Of a stretch of 64,000 bases of DNA, positions 22,171 through 29,994 are shown in pieces. Under the pieces are notes generated by a model, which ran no database searches, was not told the origin of the DNA, and was given only the letters and a program-made list of their open reading frames with translations. A program made the translations under genes and the position numbers. Origin of the DNA: Alteromonas sp. IB21 (lineage in GTDB: Bacteria; Pseudomonadota; Gammaproteobacteria; Enterobacterales; Alteromonadaceae); assembly GCF_016405965.1 (NCBI RefSeq), contig NZ_JAEFCD010000016.1:1-64000 (forward strand). The letters run 5' to 3'. Position 1 is the stretch's first letter. Each line of letters starts with the position of its first letter.

Positions 22171-22932
22171 TTACGCTAGCATACCACCATCTACCACCAC
22201 TGTCGTGCCCGTGGTGTAGCTTGAAGCATCTGATACTAGATACAGTACAGTACCCGCCATTTCATCGGGATCGGCAACACGACCAAGAGGAATGACTTTA
22301 AGCGCATGTTTAAGAATTTGCTCATTGGTTGTTAGCGCCGATGCAAATTTAGTATCTGTTAATCCAGGTAGAAGCGCGTTTACGCGAATGTTCAGGCTAC
22401 CGCATTCTTTCGCGAACGATTTCGTCATGCTGATAACCGCCGCTTTAGTAATAGAGTAGATTCCCTGCATATCGCCCGGGGTGACACCGTTTACAGACGC
22501 TGTATTTAAAATTACGCCACCGCCCTGCTCTTTCATCATTTTGCCCGCTTCAATCGACATGAAGAAATAACCACGGATATTTACGTCTACAGTTTTGTTG
22601 TACGCGCCTAGGTCGGTATCTAGGATGTGACCGAAATACGGATTGGCTGCCGCATTATTTACAAGAATGTCCAGTTTGCCAAAATCGCGTTTGATTACAT
22701 TGAAGGCTTCAGTAATTTGTTCCATTTCGCCTACGTGGCACGCCAATGCGGTAGCTTTACCGCCTGCGTCACGAATAGATGACGCAACCGCTTCACAGCC
22801 GTCAATTTTACGGCTTGACACAATTACATGCGCTCCGTACTGGGCAAGCAAACGGGCAATAGATTCCCCAATACCACGGCTAGCGCCAGTGACCAGTGCC
22901 ACTTTTCCTGTTAAATCGAACAAGTTCTTCAT
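22171..22932 (-). CDS. Short-chain dehydrogenase/reductase (SDR)
   Basis: The 253-residue classical SDR has the NAD(P)-binding TGASRGIG, the NNAA motif, and a Ser...Tyr-X3-Lys catalytic set (NTASVNGV, YSITK). The C-terminal VVVDGGMLA is typical. ATG 22932 is preferred over a TTG three bases upstream because AAGGAA lies at good spacing. With its neighbours (second SDR, acyl-CoA dehydrogenase), it probably oxidises a hydroxyacyl or alcohol intermediate in a catabolic route. The cofactor preference is not certain: Arg after the glycine motif (SSRK) hints at NADP. Confidence 0.85.
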   Translation of the reverse strand: MKNLFDLTGKVALVTGASRGIGESIARLLAQYGAHVIVSSRKIDGCEAVASSIRDAGGKATALACHVGEMEQITEAFNVIKRDFGKLDILVNNAAANPYFGHILDTDLGAYNKTVDVNIRGYFFMSIEAGKMMKEQGGGVILNTASVNGVTPGDMQGIYSITKAAVISMTKSFAKECGSLNIRVNALLPGLTDTKFASALTTNEQILKHALKVIPLGRVADPDEMAGTVLYLVSDASSYTTGTTVVVDGGMLA

Positions 22933-23084
22933 CAAATATTCCTTCTCTTGCTGTTTGTGAACTAACCAGTTGAATAGCTTTTTAACTACCTACGTTAGTT
23001 GCGAAATCTGGTAAAAAATAAAAAATCAAAGGCTCGAATTCTATGGATAGAAAGCCAGCCCTGAGGCATCGAATCATTAATTTC

Positions 23085-23852
23085 TTATGCCAGCATGCCT
23101 CCATCCAGTACGACCGACTGGCCAGTCATAAACGATGATTCGTCGCTACAGAGCCATGCGATAGCATTTGCAATTTCTTCAGGTTTACCAAGGCGCTTCA
23201 TAGGGTTTGCGCCAATTAGACTCTTTTGGCCACGTTCATCTAGTTTAGATAACACGCCCTGTACCATTGGTGTGTCCACAAAACTGGGGCATACCGCATT
23301 AATTCGAACGTTTGCTCGCGCGTATTCTACCGCCGCTGATTTTGTTAAACCTATCACTCCATGCTTAGACGCACTGTAAGCACTTATCATAGGCGCAGAG
23401 CGCAGCCCAGCCACAGAAGCAATATTGATAATATGGCCACCACCTGTTGCCGTCATATGTTTCAGCGCATTTTTCATGCAATACCAGACGCCAGCTAAAT
23501 TGACCTGAATGTTTTTCATAAACATAGCGTCATCAACTTCGGTAAGAGGCGCAGGAAAATGATCTATGCCCGCGTTATTTATAATGACGTCAATTTTTTC
23601 ATTATGAGAAAAGGCGGTATCAAACATCGCTTTAACCTGAGAAGGCTGGGTCACATCCACCGCCACAGCATAGGCTTTGCCTCCCGCAGCGGAAATTTCA
23701 TCAGCAAGCGCTTTTGCGTTATCTTCATTTAGGTCAGCGATGCCCACTATTGCGCCTCGGGCACTTAACACGCGGGCAGATGCAGCCCCAATGCCTGAAC
23801 CACCGCCAGTAATAAGAATATGTTTGCCTTCAACATTTGCAGCTACGTTCAT
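23085..23852 (-). CDS. Short-chain dehydrogenase/reductase, hydroxyacyl-type
   Basis: This 255-residue classical SDR shows TGGGSGIGAASARVL, an acidic Asp in GIADLNED that favours NAD, NNAGIDHF, and the catalytic SVAGL...YSASKHG. It ends with VVLDGGMLA, the same last residues as the neighbouring SDR, as if the two were related duplicates. GGAG precedes the ATG. An oxidative role, such as a hydroxyacyl-CoA or alcohol dehydrogenase in the acyl-CoA pathway, is inferred from the context. Confidence 0.85.
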   Translation of the reverse strand: MNVAANVEGKHILITGGGSGIGAASARVLSARGAIVGIADLNEDNAKALADEISAAGGKAYAVAVDVTQPSQVKAMFDTAFSHNEKIDVIINNAGIDHFPAPLTEVDDAMFMKNIQVNLAGVWYCMKNALKHMTATGGGHIINIASVAGLRSAPMISAYSASKHGVIGLTKSAAVEYARANVRINAVCPSFVDTPMVQGVLSKLDERGQKSLIGANPMKRLGKPEEIANAIAWLCSDESSFMTGQSVVLDGGMLA

Positions 23853-23930
23853 TAGCTGTACTCCAAGTAATTAAGTCATCGGGATGACGGGAACTTGCAC
23901 GTCATCGCTTTTTATAAATCGAGTTTTTAA

Positions 23931-25733
23931 CTAGAAATAGCTTGCCTTAACATCGTTACATGTTGTGTCACGCGTACTCAGTACTTCGATGTCACGGCTT
24001 ACCAACGGTAGTTCCCAATTAAGGAAGTATTCTGCGGCAGCTAGCTTACCTTCGTAAAAATCGACATCTTGCTCACCTACCTCACGAGCCAACGCTTGCT
24101 CAGCAACATTGGCTTGGCGTAACCAAATCCAACTTACAACGCAGCTTGAGAATATGTTCAAAAAACAGCTGGCATTAGTAAGCAGTACAGACTGCTTATC
24201 TGAGCGTAAATCTCCCGCCGCTTGCTGAATAAGTACGCCGAGTTTGTCTAAGTAGGGCTTAAGCTTAGCAGCGAGCGCCCGTGCTCTCGGTGTTTCAGCG
24301 CGCTTCATGTCCGCGGTTACTCGAGTAAGTAACACTTGAAGTCCTTTCCCGTCATGCTGCCATAACTTTCTACCTAACAAGTCAAGCGCCTGAATACCGT
24401 TAGTTCCCTCATGAATAGGGTTTAAGCGATTGTCGCGCCAGCATTGTTCAACAGGGTATTCTCGGGTGTAACCCGCGCCACCCAATATCTGTATAGCTAA
24501 GTCGTTTGCTTTAGGTCCGAACTCTGATGGCCAAGCTTTGAACACGGGCGTTAATAAATCCAGAAGTTGAGAAAGCTCGGTACGCTTTTCACTATCGGTT
24601 TCCGTTTCCATTTCGTCTATCAGCATGCTGCCATATAAACAGAGCGCCATACCGCCCTCGCAATATGCTTTTTGAGCCAGGAGCATACGACGAACGTCAC
24701 CGTGATTAATAATTGGTGTTGGGTCGTCTTCTGGCGCTAAATTGGGTGCAGCTCGCCCCTGCGTGCGATCTTTTGCATATTCTATTGAATAACGATAACC
24801 GCGATAGCCAATCATCGCAGCACCGTAGCCCACGCCTATGCGTGCCTCATTCATCATCATGAACATATAGCGCAGACCTTGGTGTGGTTCGCCGATAAGA
24901 TAACCATGACAATCACCATTCTCACCAAACGTTAATGCCGTAGATGTGGTGCCCCGATAGCCCATTTTGTGAATAAGGCCGGCAAGGGTCACATCATTAC
25001 GCGCATCTGGGTTGCCATTAGCATCTAAACGATATTTGGGCACAGCAAATAATGAAATACCTTTTACACCAGCCGGACCACCAGGAATTTTAGCCAGCAC
25101 TAGATGTACAATATTGTCAGAAAGCTCATGTTCTCCGCCCGAGATATAAATTTTGCTACCTTTGACGCGATACGTACCGTCTTCTTGAAGTCTTGCAGAG
25201 GTGCGAATATCTGCAAGCGATGATCCGGCATGAGGCTCGGTAAGTGCCATGGTTCCCGTAAAGTCACCGCTTAGCATTTTGGGTAAAAACGCGTTTTTAA
25301 TGTCCTCTGATGCAAAATGTTTTATAACATTCGCTGCAGCAGCCGTTAAAAATGGATAGGCAGTGGATGAAGGATTCGCTGCTAAGAAATAACCTGCACA
25401 AGCATTCATGACAGTAACGGGTAGCTGCATACCACCATCTTCAAAATCAAAGTGACCTGCAATAAAGCCTGACTCTCTGTATGTGTCGAATGCCACTTTC
25501 ACGTCATCGATCATTGAGACTTTGGTGCCATCAAATGTGGGCTCATTTTTATCAGCAACAGCGTTGTGAGGAAGAAAAAGCTCTTCTGCCATCTTCTCAG
25601 CCATATCGATAACGGCATTAAAGGTTTCAACGTTGTGCTCTTCAAATCGCGCCTTCTCGCAAAGAGCAGCAGTGTCTAATACTTCATACAGCTGAAATTG
25701 CATTTCACGACGAGGAATGAGTTGGTCGGCCAT
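23931..25733 (-). CDS. Acyl-CoA dehydrogenase, DmdC-like
   Basis: The 600-residue flavoprotein has the architecture of long acyl-CoA dehydrogenases with an extra N-terminal domain (RREMQFQLYEVLD) and a C-terminal extension. Seen are MALTEPHAGSSLADI (FAD-binding loop), GGAGYTREYPVEQCWRDNRLNPIHEGTNGIQALDLLGRKL, with the catalytic Glu in the HEGTNG loop. DmdC (3-methylmercaptopropionyl-CoA dehydrogenase) and medium/long-chain enzymes both have this form; the substrate is not determined. It passes electrons to ETF, encoded elsewhere in the window. ATG 25733 with AAAGGA upstream is chosen over a longer form. It is divergent from the AraC-type regulator. Confidence 0.9.
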   Translation of the reverse strand: MADQLIPRREMQFQLYEVLDTAALCEKARFEEHNVETFNAVIDMAEKMAEELFLPHNAVADKNEPTFDGTKVSMIDDVKVAFDTYRESGFIAGHFDFEDGGMQLPVTVMNACAGYFLAANPSSTAYPFLTAAAANVIKHFASEDIKNAFLPKMLSGDFTGTMALTEPHAGSSLADIRTSARLQEDGTYRVKGSKIYISGGEHELSDNIVHLVLAKIPGGPAGVKGISLFAVPKYRLDANGNPDARNDVTLAGLIHKMGYRGTTSTALTFGENGDCHGYLIGEPHQGLRYMFMMMNEARIGVGYGAAMIGYRGYRYSIEYAKDRTQGRAAPNLAPEDDPTPIINHGDVRRMLLAQKAYCEGGMALCLYGSMLIDEMETETDSEKRTELSQLLDLLTPVFKAWPSEFGPKANDLAIQILGGAGYTREYPVEQCWRDNRLNPIHEGTNGIQALDLLGRKLWQHDGKGLQVLLTRVTADMKRAETPRARALAAKLKPYLDKLGVLIQQAAGDLRSDKQSVLLTNASCFLNIFSSCVVSWIWLRQANVAEQALAREVGEQDVDFYEGKLAAAEYFLNWELPLVSRDIEVLSTRDTTCNDVKASYF

Positions 25734-25762
25734 GGTGTTTTGTCCTTTACAAATACTTGTTA

Positions 25763-25819
25763 ACACATTGTGTCATATTCGTTATCGTGCCATTATTGTC
25801 ATTAATGACACAATAATGG
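25763..25819. promoter_or_regulatory. Palindromic operators between acyl-CoA dehydrogenase and AraC-type regulator
   Basis: Three palindromes crowd the divergent promoter: ACACATTGTGT (25763-25773), the perfect 14-mer TGTCATTAATGACA (25797-25810), and outer 10-base arms CCATTATTGT/ACAATAATGG at 25790 and 25810 that enclose it. They are good candidates for the binding site of the divergently encoded regulator or another dimeric factor. Confidence 0.6.
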
Positions 25820-25875
25820 TCAATACCGCCAACAATAAGCAGCTTTTATCCGGATTAATAACCTGAATTACTTTT

Positions 25876-26865
25876 ATGAATAAACCGAAGTTTACCGTTA
25901 CCGTGCTCGGCTTTGATCAGGCTCTCGCTTCAGCAATAACTGGAGCGTTGGATGTATTTGCGTTTGCTGGTATCAGTTGGCAGCGCATTCACAAATTACC
26001 AACCTCACCGCAGTTTAAAGTGCAGTTAGCCAGTCATCACGGCCAAGCATTTCTTTGCTCGAATCAGGTTACATTGCAGCCGAATATCGCTATTGAAGAC
26101 GTCTCTCACACGGATATTTTATTGATCCCTACTATTGGTGGGGATATAGACCAAGTTCTCATTGAAACACTGCCATTACTTGTTCATATAAAAAGATTGC
26201 AAAAGGTGGGCGCCGATATTGCTGCAAACTGCACTGGCACTTTCTTATTGGCAAATACAGGGTTACTTACAGATAAGATTGCCACAACGCACTGGGGATA
26301 TGCCGAAAAATTTAATGCTATGTTTCCCTTAGTCAATTTACAGCCTGAAAAAATGGTGACGGAAGACAATGAAATCTATTGTGCAGGTGGAGGGATGGCA
26401 TGGATTGATTTGTCCATTTTATTGATAGAGCGATATTGTGGTCATCAAGTGGCAAGCGATACTGCGAAATCTCATGTGTTAGATGTGTCGAGGACAAGCC
26501 AAACTATTTATGCGAGCAGTCGCCAACGGCGTTTCCATTCGGATAAAGATATTATGGAGGTTCAGTCATTTTTGGAAAAGCATCTGCAAAGCAAAGTCAC
26601 AATTTCTGACGTGGCAACACAGCACAATATGACCGAGCGAACGTTAATACGCCGGTTTAAAAATGCATGCAATACCACTCCGGGTCAATATTTACAGTCA
26701 TTGCGGATTGAACAGGCAAGAAAGTTGTTAGAAACCTCAAATACTCCATTAGAAAGCCTGATAAGCGCCGTAGGTTACGAAGACCTAAGTTCATTCACTC
26801 GACTATTTAAAAAAGCGACAGGCATGTCCCCTTCTCAGTATCGAGCGAAGTTTAAGCGAAACTAG
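25876..26865 (+). CDS. GlxA-type AraC family transcriptional regulator
   Basis: The 329-residue regulator joins an N-terminal DJ-1/PfpI-like ligand domain (about residues 5-190, with ANCTGTFLLANTGLL at the nucleophile-elbow position and HWGYAEKFNAMFP) to a C-terminal AraC double helix-turn-helix (about 225-325: LEKHLQSKVTISDVATQHNMTERTLIRRFKNACNTTPGQYLQSLRIEQARKLLE and SAVGYEDLSSFTRLFKKATGMSPSQYR). It is divergent from the acyl-CoA dehydrogenase and is the probable regulator of that operon, either by activation or repression; the effector is unknown. Confidence 0.9.
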   Translation: MNKPKFTVTVLGFDQALASAITGALDVFAFAGISWQRIHKLPTSPQFKVQLASHHGQAFLCSNQVTLQPNIAIEDVSHTDILLIPTIGGDIDQVLIETLPLLVHIKRLQKVGADIAANCTGTFLLANTGLLTDKIATTHWGYAEKFNAMFPLVNLQPEKMVTEDNEIYCAGGGMAWIDLSILLIERYCGHQVASDTAKSHVLDVSRTSQTIYASSRQRRFHSDKDIMEVQSFLEKHLQSKVTISDVATQHNMTERTLIRRFKNACNTTPGQYLQSLRIEQARKLLETSNTPLESLISAVGYEDLSSFTRLFKKATGMSPSQYRAKFKRN

Positions 26866-27012
26866 CTTTTCCCGTTTTACAAGGAAGCTGCACCAGTAAA
26901 GTTGGTTTCAATAAATAATTGGCTCACGGCGGTGCAATTAGGACCTTTAAAATATATGCAAGTTTGCCAATATAGTGCACATTAGATGAAATAAGTCCTG
27001 TTTTGCACAAAT

Positions 27013-27042
27013 TTGAAGTTTTTATTCCAAACTTTGTGTAAA
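27013..27042 (+). promoter_or_regulatory. Candidate sigma-70 promoter of the TonB-dependent receptor
   Basis: TTGAAG (27013-27018) and TGTAAA (27037-27042) are separated by 18 bases, about 80 bases before the start codon. The short repeats AATTTGAAG/AACTTTGTG flank it. No Fur box was seen. Confidence 0.35.
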
Positions 27043-27123
27043 ATGCAGCGCCAAGCATAGATTGAAAATTTATGTGCTTAAAACACTACAAAAGTATAAT
27101 TTCAAAATCATCTTGGTGGAAAC

Positions 27124-29400
27124 ATGAGAACACACAAAATCGCCACGCTAGCACTAGCTGTTAGTGCCGCGTTCAGCTCTTCAGTTCTTGCACAAGAGGC
27201 CGCAACGACAGAAAAAAAAGAAGCCTCACTTGAACAAATTACCGTTACTGCGCAAAAGCGTACTCAGTCAATTCAAGAAGTACCAATCTCTGTAGCGACG
27301 TTAAGCGGTGAAAAATTCGAAAGCATTTTCTCTGGTGGTGAAGACATTCTTGCACTAGCGGTACGTGTACCTGGTCTTTACGCCGAGTCGTCAAACGGTC
27401 GTGTCGCTCCACGCTTTTATATCCGTGGTCTTGGCAACACCGACTTTGACCTAGCGGCGTCACAACCTGTTTCTATTATCATGGACGAAGTGGTAATGGA
27501 AAACGTAGTACTTAAGAGCTTCCCGCTTTTCGACGTTCAACAAGTTGAAGTTCTTCGCGGTCCACAAGGCACATTATTTGGTCGTAACACCACTGCAGGT
27601 ATTATTAAGTTTGATACTGTAAAACCGACACAAGACCTTGAAGGTTACGCGAAAGCTGGTTTTGGTTCTTACGGAACAATGAACTTCGAAGGAGCTATTA
27701 GCGGGGGCCTCACTGACGAACTTTCTGCTCGTCTTTCTGTATTGTCACAAGAACGTGACGACTACATCGATAACGCATTCACAGGCGAAAACGATGCAAT
27801 CGGTGGCTACGATGAGAAAGCCTATCGTCTACAGCTTCTCTGGGAACCGTCTGCTGACTTCTCTGCACTATTAAACGTACACGGTCGCGAGCTTGAAGGT
27901 ACAGCGTCTATTTTCCGTGCCAACGTATTCACCAAAGGCAGTAACGAGCTTAACGAAAACTACGATCGCGAAACTGTTTTCTATGATGGCGACCTTCAAG
28001 GCGACGGCATCGACAATAACCCACAAGAGTATGACGGTTTTGGTGCGTCACTAAAACTTGAATACGATATGGATGAAGTTACCTTCACGTCTATCTCGGC
28101 TATCGAAACAGCTGATGGCTCAAGCTTAGGCGATGTTGATGGTGGTTTTAACCGTGCAGACGGTACTTCAGGTCCTGGTTTCATTCCTTTCTCGGCGGTA
28201 ACGCAAGATAACCTTGATGACCTAGAGCAATACACTCAAGAATTTAGACTTGCAAGCAACAGCCGTGATGCGATGAACTGGCAGGTTGGAGCCTTCTACT
28301 ATGATGCATCGTTCAATGTAACCAGTATCGACGGCTACTTTGGTGCAACAACCGTATTCCACGAAAACCAAACATGGGCGGTATTTGGTCAAACCTCTTA
28401 CCAAGTTAACGAAAAACTAAACGTTACCGGTGGTATTCGCTATACGCACGACTCTAAGAGTTTAGTGGTTGGCGATCAAAACGTGAATGGTTTTGCGTTG
28501 GTTACCGGAGATGCTCAAATTCAGGACTACGACGATATTGATGTAGATGATGGTCAAGCTAGCTTTGAACTTAGTGCAAACTACCGCGTTACTGACGACA
28601 TGTCTGTTTTCGCACGTTATGCAAACGGCTTCCGCGCACAAACTATTCAAGGCCGTGACGTTGCGTTTGAAGGCGCACCTTCTGTTGCTGATGCTGAAAC
28701 TATCAATTCATTTGAAGTAGGCGTTAAATCTGACCTTCTAGACGACACACTTCGCTTAAACGCAGCTGCATTCTACTACACAGTAGATGATATGCAGTTC
28801 TCTGCGATTGGTGGTGGCAACAACTTTACAGCACTAGTAAATGCTGACAAAGGTGAAGCGTACGGTTTTGAAGTAGATGCACAATGGCTTGCAACTGATG
28901 AACTAACGTTTACTGCAGGTTATAGCTACAACCACACAGAAATCAAAGACGATACGTTAACGGTTTCGCCATGTGGTACTAACCCAGCGTTTGGTTCTAC
29001 AGGCAACTGTACGGTAACCGACCCTCGTCCAGATGGATTTGTTGCTTCAATCGACGGCAACCCATTCCCACAAGCACCAGAGTCAATCTTCAACTTTACT
29101 GCGCGTTACACCATTCCTATGGGTGATGACGGTGAGTTCTTCGTGTTTACCGATTGGGCGTTCCAAGGTGAAACTAACATCTTCCTATACGAAGCGGTTG
29201 AATTCACTACTGACGACAACTTCGAAGGTGGTCTACGTATTGGTTACGAAAACTTCGCGCACAACTACACAGTAGCGCTATTTGGCCGTAACATTACTGA
29301 CGAAGATAACGTTAAAGGTGCAATCGACTTTAACAACCTAACGGGTATCGTAAACGAGCCATGCGTTTGGGGTGTTGAATTTAAGTACACTTATTTCTAA
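27124..29400 (+). CDS. TonB-dependent outer membrane receptor
   Basis: The 758-residue receptor has a signal peptide (cut after SSVLAQ), a TonB-box-like ITVTAQKR, a plug domain with EVLRGPQGTLFGRNTTAGIIKFDT, and a 22-stranded barrel with alternating aromatic strands ending in a C-terminal Phe. TBDTs of this kind import iron chelates, vitamins, or in Alteromonas many plant or algal compounds. It lies next to the acyl-CoA locus, so uptake of its substrate is a fair guess. A GGTGG ribosome site precedes the ATG. A long hairpin terminator follows. Confidence 0.92.
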   Translation: MRTHKIATLALAVSAAFSSSVLAQEAATTEKKEASLEQITVTAQKRTQSIQEVPISVATLSGEKFESIFSGGEDILALAVRVPGLYAESSNGRVAPRFYIRGLGNTDFDLAASQPVSIIMDEVVMENVVLKSFPLFDVQQVEVLRGPQGTLFGRNTTAGIIKFDTVKPTQDLEGYAKAGFGSYGTMNFEGAISGGLTDELSARLSVLSQERDDYIDNAFTGENDAIGGYDEKAYRLQLLWEPSADFSALLNVHGRELEGTASIFRANVFTKGSNELNENYDRETVFYDGDLQGDGIDNNPQEYDGFGASLKLEYDMDEVTFTSISAIETADGSSLGDVDGGFNRADGTSGPGFIPFSAVTQDNLDDLEQYTQEFRLASNSRDAMNWQVGAFYYDASFNVTSIDGYFGATTVFHENQTWAVFGQTSYQVNEKLNVTGGIRYTHDSKSLVVGDQNVNGFALVTGDAQIQDYDDIDVDDGQASFELSANYRVTDDMSVFARYANGFRAQTIQGRDVAFEGAPSVADAETINSFEVGVKSDLLDDTLRLNAAAFYYTVDDMQFSAIGGGNNFTALVNADKGEAYGFEVDAQWLATDELTFTAGYSYNHTEIKDDTLTVSPCGTNPAFGSTGNCTVTDPRPDGFVASIDGNPFPQAPESIFNFTARYTIPMGDDGEFFVFTDWAFQGETNIFLYEAVEFTTDDNFEGGLRIGYENFAHNYTVALFGRNITDEDNVKGAIDFNNLTGIVNEPCVWGVEFKYTYF

Positions 29401-29445
29401 GCCAATATAGGTAGCTACTTTCATGTAGGGTAGCGATTTGGTTTA

Positions 29446-29486
29446 TCAAAAGCGGTAGCGTTTAAAAACGCTACCGCTTTTTTTTA
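29446..29486 (+). terminator. Terminator after the TonB-dependent receptor gene
   Basis: AAAAGCGGTAGCGTTT and AAACGCTACCGCTTTT form a 16-base stem with an AA loop, then further T residues. It lies before a minus-strand gene and may serve both strands. Confidence 0.9.
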
Positions 29487-29840
29487 CGCCGCCATATGAA
29501 CGTCTGAGGTTGGCACTTCCACTAACTGCTGTAGTTTTCTGCACACCTGCACCCACCGCGCGACTTTTTGATAGTAGACCTGCTCTATTAACTGCCCTTT
29601 TTCATCAAACAAAAAGCTCGCTAACTTTCCTTTGTTCCCCGGCATGTAAAAATGGTGCACGGTAAATTGCTTTGATAAAGGAGCGTTTGCCACTTTTTGA
29701 TACATACAAAAAGGCAGTGTGTTCGCGCGTTCATCGCCACCGGTTAAGCGAGTGCGGCGTTGAAACGTGTCGGCTCCGAATTCAGCCATAATGCCGTGTT
29801 TCGATATAAGTTGATCAACCGCTTTAATGCCTGTTTGCAT
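29484..29840 (-). CDS. Conserved-looking small protein, unknown family
   Basis: The 118-residue soluble protein has no signal or membrane helix. AGGAGA lies about seven bases before the ATG, which supports translation. Features are a cluster of aromatic and basic residues (FTVHHFYMPGNKGKLASFLFDEKGQLIEQVYYQKVARWVQVCRKL). FLFDEKGQLIE looks like a beta hairpin. I do not recognise the family. It is separated from the POP gene by a terminator. Confidence 0.6.
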   Translation of the reverse strand: MQTGIKAVDQLISKHGIMAEFGADTFQRRTRLTGGDERANTLPFCMYQKVANAPLSKQFTVHHFYMPGNKGKLASFLFDEKGQLIEQVYYQKVARWVQVCRKLQQLVEVPTSDVHMAA

Positions 29841-29943
29841 AATTTTCTCCTAAAGGTTGTGCAAAGTCGCACGCCTAAATAAGATTCAAAATAAACCATA
29901 CTGATATTTATACAGTATATGGTCATTTGTTTAAAATGCAAAC

Positions 29944-29975
29944 AAAAAAGCCGCTTTTTCACAGCGGCTTGTTTT
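29944..29975 (-). terminator. Terminator downstream of the prolyl oligopeptidase gene
   Basis: AAGCCGCT and AGCGGCTT pair around TTTTCAC; on the minus strand the stem is followed by a TTTTTTG run. Confidence 0.8.
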
Positions 29976-29994
29976 TGTTGAAAATAATAGGAAG

